Shown here in pieces: positions 9,093-16,595 of a DNA stretch of 64,000 nt. A model generated the notes under the pieces. That model was not told the origin of the DNA, searched no databases, and saw nothing but the letters and a program-made list of their open reading frames with translations. The translations under genes and the position numbers were made by a program. Position 1 is the first letter of the stretch, and every line of letters starts with the position of its first letter. This DNA is from an uncultured Clostridia bacterium (GTDB taxonomy: Bacteria; Bacillota; Clostridia; Oscillospirales; Ruminococcaceae). The stretch is taken from assembly GCA_947628615.1 (NCBI GenBank), contig CANRAO010000005.1, forward strand, positions 19,497 to 83,496, written 5' to 3'.

Positions 9093-9335
9093 ATGAGATT
9101 GGACAAATATCTTAAAACAACCAGAATAATAAAAAGGCGTACAGTTGCCAACGAAGCCTGCGATGCAGGAAAGGTCATAGTGAATAATAAGCCTGCACGT
9201 GCGTCTTACGACGTTAAGATTGGCGACATAATAGAAATAAATATGGGGCAAAAGCCGTTAAAAGTTAAAGTGTTAAACATAAGCGACTATGTAAAAAAAG
9301 AGAACGCTGTTGACTATTATCAAGTAATTGAATAA
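9093..9335 (+). CDS. rqcP: RqcP-type S4-domain RNA-binding protein (YabO/Hsp15-like)
   Basis: A protein of 80 residues made almost wholly of an S4 RNA-binding domain: MRLDKYLKTTRIIKRRTVANEACDAG, broken here by few changes, then VIVNNKPARASYDVKIGDII. In Bacillus the RqcP/YabO protein acts with RqcH in C-terminal alanine tailing during ribosome quality control. The start at 9093 is chosen because GGCGGTGA stands 6-8 bases upstream; the longer frame would run through the hup terminator. It lies just after hup, an arrangement common in Firmicutes. yabP/yabQ/divIC do not follow here. Confidence 0.88.
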   Translation: MRLDKYLKTTRIIKRRTVANEACDAGKVIVNNKPARASYDVKIGDIIEINMGQKPLKVKVLNISDYVKKENAVDYYQVIE

Positions 9336-9349
9336 CACTAAGCGACTTA

Positions 9350-9386
9350 AAAAGCCTGACAGAGATTAAATTCTGCCAGGCTTTTG
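9350..9386. terminator. bidirectional terminator between rqcP and the lipoprotein gene
   Basis: GCCTGACAG and CTGCCAGGC form a stem with one mismatch (a wobble on one strand). It has T runs on both sides and separates two convergent genes. Confidence 0.85.
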
Positions 9387-9401
9387 TTATACAATATTCA
9401 A

Positions 9402-11066
9402 TTATAATTCAATATCGTCTGCGTCCATTTCAAGGTCTTCTATATTAATCTGTGACATAAACGCCTCGTATTCCTCTTCTCCCAAGTCCTCTTTCAGCTT
9501 ATCGTAGTTGAAGGTCCCGTCGTCATTGTAGTAATTCTCTAGCATAATTGCGCCTTCATCATCTTCTTCGGAAGCCTCTGCATCATCAGCACCGCCTATT
9601 TTACTAGTTAAAAGGCTTTCACTTAATTTTGAAAGTGCTGCTGTTAAATCCTTTCCAAGAACCGTTTTAAAGTTAGAAAGCAGTTTATCTGTCTTCATCG
9701 ACGACTGATATTTTTCTATCTGATCTAACGTGTATACTGTTCCTTTAGGGATTGTTATGTCTGACGCATTTGTTATTTCATTTGTAATGGCAATTGCAGC
9801 ATATTCAACATCATTAATCGAAACATCCATTTCTGTATTCAATTTACTTTTTTCAGCTTTATCAGTTCCAACAATTTTTATTTTCTTGTCTCCAAATACT
9901 GCCTCAACTTCTGTGCTTCCGTTGGATAATCCGTTTTCCTTATCTATGACCTCATAATCATTAATTTTCTCAGTTAATGAAAAATCTTTAACTTTTTCAT
10001 CTGATGAATTAACAGTCACTTCACAGTCAAGGTCAAGCTTTTCGCCGTCCTTTACTGCAGTAAGCGAATAGTTAATCCCTTCGCCCTCTATGCTCAAAGC
10101 ATAAGCATCGTTTCTGTCAACACTTATAAACACAATATCTTCATACTTTATTCCAACTATATCATCACCGTCATAAATCAAACCTATCTCAGCATTACCG
10201 GTTTTTGAATCAAGCTCTTTAAGCAGCGAATCCTTTGCCTTGTCAATTTTAGATGCGTAATTATCCTCGGTCAATTCATACGCCGAGCCTAAAACACCTA
10301 CTGCCAGTTCCTTGATCTTGTCATCGTTTTTTAACTTATCAAATAAATTTTCAACTAGCTTTTTACCGTTATCTGCGGTCAAAGTATAAGTTTTAATATT
10401 ATACTTATACTCAACAGACTCAATTGCTCCTTCAAATTTCTCCTCTTTTGACGCTTTAGGAAGCTTATCGGCAGCCGCTTTAATATAATCGTTCAGAATA
10501 TCTTCATAGTCTACAGCCTTTAGTTCTGTTAACTTTTTTAAATCAGAAATTTTAAAATTTTCTATTCCGCTAACAGCCGTACCGCTTGATACAATGCTTT
10601 CCTTAAGAACATCTAAATCCTTTGAAGAGGCACTCAAATATGCGTCAGAAAGCTCAGGAACCTTTATGTAGACAGTTTTTGCTTCATTATCATACACGCC
10701 GTTTAATGATACAAGGTTCTTACCGTCGTATGAAACAGCAATGTCTGTACCCGCCTTGTTCCCCTTCAGCTTTGTGTCAAAATTCATCGACAGCGGCTTG
10801 ACTTCTGTTCCCAATGCGTCTGTAACGCCTTTTTTGAACTCTATTACCGCATTTGATTTTGACGCAGTATTCGCCTCTCCTGAAAAAACTCCGAACAACG
10901 AATTTGAATTAAATGACTTATCAAATACATTCATAAGCATTTCTTTGGCAGATAAAGAAGCGGATTTTTTATCCTCATTTTCACCGCACGCTGTGAAAAC
11001 AGTCATTGACATTACACCTGCCAATAAGACAGAAAATGCTCTCGTTATAATTTTTTTAATTCTCAT
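9402..11066 (-). CDS. Large lipoprotein of unknown function
   Basis: I do not recognise the family. The 554-residue protein begins with a basic signal (MRIKKIITRAF), a hydrophobic core and a lipobox (TVFTAC, lipidated Cys at about residue 27), then CGENEDKKSAS. It is thus an outer-face membrane lipoprotein. The rest is charged and rich in Lys, Asp, Glu and Ser, with repeated beta-strand-like segments and no evident catalytic motif, and it ends in a very acidic tail (EDLEMDADDIEL). GGAGGTCATTAA precedes the ATG. It is a single-gene unit with its own consensus promoter and a terminator shared with rqcP. Confidence 0.8.
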   Translation of the reverse strand: MRIKKIITRAFSVLLAGVMSMTVFTACGENEDKKSASLSAKEMLMNVFDKSFNSNSLFGVFSGEANTASKSNAVIEFKKGVTDALGTEVKPLSMNFDTKLKGNKAGTDIAVSYDGKNLVSLNGVYDNEAKTVYIKVPELSDAYLSASSKDLDVLKESIVSSGTAVSGIENFKISDLKKLTELKAVDYEDILNDYIKAAADKLPKASKEEKFEGAIESVEYKYNIKTYTLTADNGKKLVENLFDKLKNDDKIKELAVGVLGSAYELTEDNYASKIDKAKDSLLKELDSKTGNAEIGLIYDGDDIVGIKYEDIVFISVDRNDAYALSIEGEGINYSLTAVKDGEKLDLDCEVTVNSSDEKVKDFSLTEKINDYEVIDKENGLSNGSTEVEAVFGDKKIKIVGTDKAEKSKLNTEMDVSINDVEYAAIAITNEITNASDITIPKGTVYTLDQIEKYQSSMKTDKLLSNFKTVLGKDLTAALSKLSESLLTSKIGGADDAEASEEDDEGAIMLENYYNDDGTFNYDKLKEDLGEEEYEAFMSQINIEDLEMDADDIEL

Positions 11067-11110
11067 TTAATGACCTCCGCACAAATTAATTTGTTTTAAA
11101 TTTACAATTA

Positions 11111-11139
11111 ATTATATCAGTTCACCGATACCTTGTCAA
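11111..11139 (-). promoter_or_regulatory. consensus sigma-A promoter of the lipoprotein gene
   Basis: Minus strand: TTGACA (11134-11139), 17 bases, TATAAT (11111-11116), a perfect match about 45 bases before the start codon. Confidence 0.85.
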
Positions 11140-11224
11140 TGGAAATTCCAAGTAATCAAAAGACTAAATATACTATTAACCGACATAGGCTATGACTTTG
11201 ATTTTACCTTCTACGAATTACCGG

Positions 11225-11253
11225 TTGTATTAATAATTTAATTATGATATAAT
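11225..11253 (+). promoter_or_regulatory. sigma-A promoter of the nfeD-SPFH operon
   Basis: TTGTAT (11225-11230), 17 bases, TATAAT (11248-11253). Together with the promoter at 11111-11139 it occupies the 270-base divergent gap. Confidence 0.7.
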
Positions 11254-11337
11254 AAAGTAAATAATTCTCTTATTCATTTAAAGTTTTAATAATACATAAG
11301 TATAAGTGAATTATTTATAATTCTTGAAGGGAGATCT

Positions 11338-11793
11338 TTGCTTAGCAAAGACATTGTGATTAATATGGAAATATATCTGTATATGTGGCTTGCCGCATTT
11401 GTTCTTTTTGCAGTTGTTGAATTTGTCACATCTATGGCACTAATTTCTATCTGGTTTGCCGTTGGATCTCTTTTTGCTTTGATTTTATCTGCATTTGAGG
11501 TTCCCTTGTGGATACAGCTTTTAGTATTCATTCTGGTATCGGCTATACTTCTTATTTGCACAAGACCTATTGCTAAAAAACTAAATAAAAATAATATTGA
11601 TACTAATCTTGAAATAAATATCGGAAAAACGGCAAAAGTAATTGAGGATATAGATAACTCAAAAGCAACAGGTCGTGTAAAACTAAAAGGCGTTGACTGG
11701 TCAGCAGTTTCCGACACTGGCGAGTTCATTGAAAAAAACTCGCATGTAACGGTCACTAAAATCGAGGGTTCTAAACTTTATGTGAAAAAATAA
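11338..11793 (+). CDS. NfeD-like membrane protein
   Basis: Short NfeD protein, at most 151 residues: an N-terminal region with two to three membrane helices (about residues 14-75), then a soluble OB-fold-like domain (IGKTAKVIEDIDNSKATGRVKLKGVDW is its core, with breaks). Such proteins partner SPFH/stomatin proteins in membrane-domain organisation, and an SPFH gene follows after 78 bases. The start may be TTG at 11338, with AAGGGAG five to seven bases upstream, or ATG at 11365 (MEIYLYMW), which has no clear ribosome site. The TTG lies inside a 15-base palindrome that recurs at 18660. Confidence 0.85.
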   Translation: MLSKDIVINMEIYLYMWLAAFVLFAVVEFVTSMALISIWFAVGSLFALILSAFEVPLWIQLLVFILVSAILLICTRPIAKKLNKNNIDTNLEINIGKTAKVIEDIDNSKATGRVKLKGVDWSAVSDTGEFIEKNSHVTVTKIEGSKLYVKK

Positions 11794-11871
11794 AGTATCT
11801 TACCTTTGACTGTTATCTCTTAATCGGCTGATTTATATTGACTCAAAATATTTATATATGGAGGTATTTTT

Positions 11872-12810
11872 ATGGAAGGCTATATTCCAATTCTAATCGT
11901 TATTGCAGTGATATTAATTATAATTATTGCTTGCATTAAAATTGTTCCGCAGGCACAGGTTTATGTTATCGAGAGATTCGGAGCATACCGTGTATCATGG
12001 CAGACAGGTCTGCACTTTTTGATTCCCTTTGTTGACAGAGTGGCAAAGAAAGTTTCAATCAAAGAGCAGGTTGTAGACTTCAAACCTCAAGCGGTTATCA
12101 CTAAGGATAACGTAACTATGCAAATAGATACGGTTGTGTTCTTTCAGGTGACTGACGCTAAGCAATACACATACGGCGTTGAGCGTCCGCTTTCTGCAAT
12201 TGAAAATCTTACTGCAACAACCTTGCGTAATATCATAGGCGAGCTTGAACTTGACGCAACTCTGACCTCCCGTGATACTATAAACACCAAGATCACGGTC
12301 ATACTTGACGAAGCAACTGACCGCTGGGGAATTAAAGTAAATCGGGTTGAACTTAAAAATATACTTCCTCCCCGTGAAATTCAGGACGCTATGGAAAAAC
12401 AAATGAAAGCCGAGCGTGAACGCCGTGAAAAAATACTACAGGCTGAGGGTGAAAAGAAGTCGGCTATCTTAGTTGCAGAGGGCGAAAAAGAGTCAAAAAT
12501 TCTTGCCGCTGAGGCAGAAAAACAAGCTGAAATTCTTAGAGCTGACGCTGTTAAACAAAAGAAAATACTTGAAGCAGAGGGTGAGGCAAAAGCAATTGAA
12601 ACCGTACAGCTCGCTCTTGCAGACAGCATTAAGAAGCTGAACGAGGCTAATCCAAACGAGCAAGTAATTCAGTTAAAGAGCCTTGAGGCATTCCAAAAAG
12701 CTGCAGACGGAAAGGCAACAAAAATAATTATCCCATCAGAAATTCAAGGGCTTGCAGGTCTTGCTGCCGGACTTAAAGGAATTATTTCAGATAATGATAA
12801 CGTCAAGTAA
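11872..12810 (+). CDS. SPFH/Band 7 (stomatin-prohibitin, QmcA-like) protein
   Basis: This 312-residue protein has one N-terminal membrane helix (residues 5-24), the SPFH domain (VYVIERFGAYRVSWQTGLHFLIPFVDRV, and VDFKPQAVITKDNVTM with usual spacing), then a long Ala/Glu/Lys-rich coiled coil (about residues 178-250, repeated AEGEKKSAIL-like units). The C-terminal tail is hydrophobic and glycine-rich. Such proteins oligomerise and scaffold membrane microdomains or regulate membrane proteases. GGAGGTATTTTT precedes the ATG. It is paired with the nfeD-like gene, the usual context, and ends at a strong terminator. Confidence 0.93.
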   Translation: MEGYIPILIVIAVILIIIIACIKIVPQAQVYVIERFGAYRVSWQTGLHFLIPFVDRVAKKVSIKEQVVDFKPQAVITKDNVTMQIDTVVFFQVTDAKQYTYGVERPLSAIENLTATTLRNIIGELELDATLTSRDTINTKITVILDEATDRWGIKVNRVELKNILPPREIQDAMEKQMKAERERREKILQAEGEKKSAILVAEGEKESKILAAEAEKQAEILRADAVKQKKILEAEGEAKAIETVQLALADSIKKLNEANPNEQVIQLKSLEAFQKAADGKATKIIIPSEIQGLAGLAAGLKGIISDNDNVK

Positions 12811-12828
12811 AGTTTAATAATATATAAA

Positions 12829-12861
12829 AAATCCTGAGAAAAAATTTCTCAGGATTTTTTA
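12829..12861. terminator. bidirectional terminator after SPFH gene
   Basis: AAATCCTGAGAA and TTCTCAGGATTT flank a short loop, with A and T runs on both sides. It serves the SPFH gene and possibly the convergent amidase gene. Confidence 0.88.
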
Positions 12862-12933
12862 GTTCATCTACAATATTTTTCTTGATTTAGTATCTACTTC
12901 TTGCCTCTTACAGCTGAGCACCGTTACATTCGG

Positions 12934-13725
12934 TTAGTTTTGAACAGCCTTATTGCTTATTTTGATAATATTAAGTTCTTCAGCTGATTTGACTACAGAT
13001 TCGGCTATTGATTTTGCATAAGCATCAAGGTTTTTGTCAAAGAGTATGTTATCCTCATCATCTGTGATAAAACCAAGCTCCACCAGACAGCTCGGCATAT
13101 TTGATTTTTCGTTGACTACATAATTGACCTTTGCAGCAGGGTCATAACCCTGATAACCGTACTGCACTCCCCTGTTTTGGCTTATCCCCACCTTGTCAAG
13201 ACCTTTTAAAATGTTCTTAGCAAGCAGTGTGTCGTCATCCGGAGCGTCATAATTTACCCAGACCTCAACCCCCTGACCTGTTTCAGCACTATTTCTGTGT
13301 AACGACACAAAAATATCTGCGTCAGCATCGTTTGCCATTTCAGGTCTTTGATAGAGATCAACGTATTTGTCCTCAGTTCTGGTCATAAGAACATCTGCAC
13401 CCAGCTCTTTAAGGTGTTTTTCAACGGCATGAGCCATATTCAAATCATCGTCGCTCTCAAATCTTGACTCATCATTCGACAGTGCTCCGCAGTCGCCTTC
13501 GCCACCATGACCTGCATCAACGCAGACAAGAAGCTTTTGACCTTCTCCTATTATAGCAGTATCAGTATTTGCAGCCTGAACCGCATCATTTTTCTTATCA
13601 TCGGTAAAAGCACCTATAATCGCCTTTATTCCCATAACTATAAAAATAATAATCAGAACAAAAATGCACAGGGCAATAATTACCCTGTCCCAGTAAATGA
13701 ACGTATGCCTATTATGTTTCTCCAT
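12934..13725 (-). CDS. N-acetylmuramoyl-L-alanine amidase (Amidase_3), membrane-anchored
   Basis: Zinc amidase that cuts the bond between muramic acid and the stem peptide. The 263 residues start with a signal-anchor helix (about residues 13-38). The catalytic domain begins at LLVCVDAGHGG (first zinc His), has Glu in the SRFESDDDLNMA stretch, VLMTRTEDKYVDLYQRPEMAN, SLHRNSA (second zinc His) and CLVELGFITDDED with the catalytic Glu. Lengths and spacing are those of CwlM/LytC-type catalytic domains. No wall-binding repeats are present. It is the last gene of the minus-strand run behind pyrB, 97 bases away. Confidence 0.93.
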   Translation of the reverse strand: MEKHNRHTFIYWDRVIIALCIFVLIIIFIVMGIKAIIGAFTDDKKNDAVQAANTDTAIIGEGQKLLVCVDAGHGGEGDCGALSNDESRFESDDDLNMAHAVEKHLKELGADVLMTRTEDKYVDLYQRPEMANDADADIFVSLHRNSAETGQGVEVWVNYDAPDDDTLLAKNILKGLDKVGISQNRGVQYGYQGYDPAAKVNYVVNEKSNMPSCLVELGFITDDEDNILFDKNLDAYAKSIAESVVKSAEELNIIKISNKAVQN

Positions 13726-13822
13726 TCCCTATACCTACACATTCTAAATATGATGCTTTGTTTTGTTCCTTATATTTTTATAATATTCGTGCCTTATCTG
13801 TTTCTATGGCAAATGTGTAAAT

Positions 13823-14923
13823 TTACAGAAGAGTACGTTCGTTGCAGAATTCACATTCAAGATTATCTCCAAGCCCCTTAAATGATTTAGGAAGGTATTG
13901 CTCGCAATTGGTTATACACTTTTCATTAGAGCATTGCAGATTATTGTATTCTTTACCCTCAATAAGCTTAGGTTTGCAGCAATCTTTATCAAGCAGTGTG
14001 AGAATAAGCGCCATTCGCACATAAACTCCGTACTTTGCCTGCCTGAAATAGCAAGCTCTGCTGTCTCTGTCAACATCAACAGTTATCTCATCGACTCTAG
14101 GCAGCGGATGCAAAACTGCTAAATCAGATTTTGAAAGCATTAGTTTGTGTCTGTCTAAAACATATACATCTCTCTGAGCCAAATACTCCTCCTCCGAGGA
14201 AAATCTTTCTCTTTGAATTCTCGTCATATACAAAACATCCAGTTTGTCTATTCCCTTTTCCAGAGCGTCGGTTTCCTCATATTCAATCCCGCCTGCGTCT
14301 AAAATATCTCTTATGTATGGAGGGATCTTAAGCTCAGGAGTTGAAAAAAACACAAATTTATTACCCTTAAAGCAGGACATAGCCTTAACAAGCGAATGTA
14401 CCGTCCTCCCGAATTTTAAATCGCCGCAAAGACCAATAGTTAAATTATCAAGCCTTCCTTTTTCCAACTTTAATGTTAGCATATCGGTAAGGGTCTGCGT
14501 TGGATGAAGATGCCCGCCATCGCCTGCATTGATTATAGGGCAGTCAGATGTAAGAGCCGCCGCCTTTGCAGCTCCTGCCAACGGATGCCTGATAACTAAA
14601 ACATCAGCATAGCTGCTTACTACTTTTGTAGTATCCTTGAGATTCTCCCCCTTTGCTACCGATGATGTAGACGGATTGTCAAAACCTATCAGTGTTCCGC
14701 CCAACCTCAGCATAGCAGTCTGAAATGACATCTGAGTTCTTGTTGAAGGCTCATAAAACAACGTAGCCATTATTTTACCGTCCAGTTTGTGAGCATAACT
14801 CTCAGGGTTTTCATATATCTCTTTTCCCAGATTTACTACCTGCTCCCACCATTCAACAGAATAATCATTTAGATCAATTAAATGAGAATATTCGGTTTTT
14901 ACATCCTTCATTCTAATCATCAT
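13823..14923 (-). CDS. pyrB: Aspartate carbamoyltransferase catalytic chain with PyrI-like zinc tail
   Basis: Second step of pyrimidine synthesis: carbamoyl phosphate plus aspartate gives carbamoyl aspartate. Catalytic motifs are intact: [32 protein letters not shown] and [11 protein letters not shown]. The chain has 366 residues, about 55 more than normal PyrB. The extra tail (residues 331-360) has Cys331-x4-Cys336-x20-Cys357-x2-Cys360, with the motif CSNEKCITN...ECEFC. This closely resembles the zinc domain of the regulatory chain PyrI (E. coli C-x4-C-x23-C-x2-C), without PyrI's nucleotide-binding domain. AAAGG lies just before two adjacent ATGs, so the start may be 14923 or 14920. Confidence 0.93.
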   Translation of the reverse strand: MMIRMKDVKTEYSHLIDLNDYSVEWWEQVVNLGKEIYENPESYAHKLDGKIMATLFYEPSTRTQMSFQTAMLRLGGTLIGFDNPSTSSVAKGENLKDTTKVVSSYADVLVIRHPLAGAAKAAALTSDCPIINAGDGGHLHPTQTLTDMLTLKLEKGRLDNLTIGLCGDLKFGRTVHSLVKAMSCFKGNKFVFFSTPELKIPPYIRDILDAGGIEYEETDALEKGIDKLDVLYMTRIQRERFSSEEEYLAQRDVYVLDRHKLMLSKSDLAVLHPLPRVDEITVDVDRDSRACYFRQAKYGVYVRMALILTLLDKDCCKPKLIEGKEYNNLQCSNEKCITNCEQYLPKSFKGLGDNLECEFCNERTLL

Positions 14924-14959
14924 ACCTTTCTTGCGTGAAAATCCACGCTATCCCAAAAT

Positions 14960-15547
14960 TTATTTAGAAAACTTATTTAAAAACTCATTTCTGGTCATAA
15001 CTTTATTAAGCAGTTCAAGCAAGGAGGAAGTTGAAATATGGCTCGGCAAGTCCATAGACTTTAAAAGCTCCTGTCTTTTTATTTTACTGTTCTTCATTCC
15101 TATAAAGCCTAAATCAAAAAGATCAAGATTAGTTATACAGTCATCTTTCTGTTCAAACGCTGATTCACTGTTTTGCAGAACTCCCGCTTTCTTAAATGCT
15201 TCAATAATTATATCTTTATCAATTCCCTCAACGCCTATTGTACCCTCCTTTGAAGGCTTGTCCTTGCGCTTTTCTTTGCCAAAAATCTCGGGTATATAAA
15301 CATTTGTTATCTTATCATTTGAAACAAGACCCTTTATGTGGTTTCTTATCCTAAATCCTGCCGAATCAGAATCGGTAAGAATAATAATGCCTCCGTTTTC
15401 AGCGTAGAATCTTATAAGAGCCGAGATCTCATTGTTTTTATAAATACCGAATCCGTCGGTAACTATGATCGGTGCGTCAAATATCGAGGACAGCTTTATC
15501 TTATCGTATTTTCCCTCTACAATTATTGCTTTGTCAATATGTATCAT
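14960..15547 (-). CDS. rnmV: Ribonuclease M5
   Basis: Toprim-family RNase that matures 5S rRNA in low-GC Gram-positives. The 195-residue protein starts with a Toprim domain: IIVEGKYDKIKL (catalytic Glu) and IIILTDSDSAGFRIRNHI (DxD metal site). A segment GKEKRKDKPSKEGTIGVEG is typical of RNase M5. The C-terminal DUF4093-type domain contains DLGFIG...KRQELLKSM and a helical end. It begins four bases after the holA stop, so it is co-transcribed with comEC and holA. Confidence 0.93.
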   Translation of the reverse strand: MIHIDKAIIVEGKYDKIKLSSIFDAPIIVTDGFGIYKNNEISALIRFYAENGGIIILTDSDSAGFRIRNHIKGLVSNDKITNVYIPEIFGKEKRKDKPSKEGTIGVEGIDKDIIIEAFKKAGVLQNSESAFEQKDDCITNLDLFDLGFIGMKNSKIKRQELLKSMDLPSHISTSSLLELLNKVMTRNEFLNKFSK

Positions 15548-15551
15548 TTTA

Positions 15552-16595
15552 TCATCTCATAAGCATTTTGGTAATTGTCTTTTCAAGAATAATTCTTGAA
15601 TCTGTCTTTGATGACTTTAAATCTAAATCTGCTTCGCTTAAATACTGTATACATTTTCTAAGTCTATCGGTTTTATATCCAGAGCAATCTCTGTAAGCAT
15701 TCTGTATTTTAAATTCCAGATTTTTAGGATATGAAAAATCATCTGCGGCATTTTTATAGGTTCTCTTTGAATCCCTTGCAAGCCTAGCTCTGTATAAATC
15801 AACAAACGAAGATGATATACCCCCGACTATTGTAACTGTATCAAGCTGATCTGAATAAAGTCTGTCAAGAATGCTGAAACTCCTCTTAGCATCACCTTTT
15901 GCAATAGCGTCAGCAAGTCTGAAAGAATCTGTTTCAACCTGTGTTGAACAAAGCAAATCTATATCATCATTTGTAATTTCACGTCCGTTTGCATAAGCAC
16001 ACAGCTTTGCGACCTCATTATTGATTATAAGCATATCGCAAAGAGTTTTCTGTGCAAGATATACAGCGCTTGACTTTGAAATCGACGAGCCCTGCTTTTC
16101 GACCTTGACCATTATAATTTTAGCCAGATCACTCTGAGACTTGAATTTAAACTCGCAAGCAACGCCGTTTTTTGCACAAAATGCGGCAAATCTCCCGGTC
16201 TTATCAAGAAGCCTTGTTTTAGACTTATATACGTTTATTCCTGTAGAGTAAATTATAACTGCAGTAGTATCCGGAAGGTCAGACAAAATATCCTTTAAAT
16301 AGGTCATATCGTCTTTTTTTAAGCCTTCTATATCCAAATCATTTATAGTTATGCAGGTTCTTTCCGAAAACATAGGAAGTCCCTCGCAGACATCGCTCAG
16401 TTCGCCTAAATCAAGGCTTTTACCCTCAAAGATATGTAAATTCATATCCTGAACCTCATTAGGCACGACCTTAGTAATAAGTCTTTTTGTATACGCCTCT
16501 ACCGACGCAACATCATGTCCGTAGAAAAAATAGAGATTATCAATAGTGCCTGTGCGGATACGTCTGGCAACTTCAATATCGCTTAACTGCGGCAT
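15552..16595 (-). CDS. holA: DNA polymerase III delta subunit
   Basis: Clamp-loader subunit that opens the beta sliding clamp. The 347 residues show the family's N-terminal half (NLYFFYGHDVASVEAYTKRL, then LPMFSERTCITINDLD) and the C-terminal collar domain (DSFRLADAIAKGDAKRSFSILDRL). The Walker-like loop is degenerate, as is normal for delta. Its ATG overlaps the comEC stop codon by one base (TAATG), a sign of translational coupling. rnmV follows after four bases. Confidence 0.92.
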   Translation of the reverse strand: MPQLSDIEVARRIRTGTIDNLYFFYGHDVASVEAYTKRLITKVVPNEVQDMNLHIFEGKSLDLGELSDVCEGLPMFSERTCITINDLDIEGLKKDDMTYLKDILSDLPDTTAVIIYSTGINVYKSKTRLLDKTGRFAAFCAKNGVACEFKFKSQSDLAKIIMVKVEKQGSSISKSSAVYLAQKTLCDMLIINNEVAKLCAYANGREITNDDIDLLCSTQVETDSFRLADAIAKGDAKRSFSILDRLYSDQLDTVTIVGGISSSFVDLYRARLARDSKRTYKNAADDFSYPKNLEFKIQNAYRDCSGYKTDRLRKCIQYLSEADLDLKSSKTDSRIILEKTITKMLMR

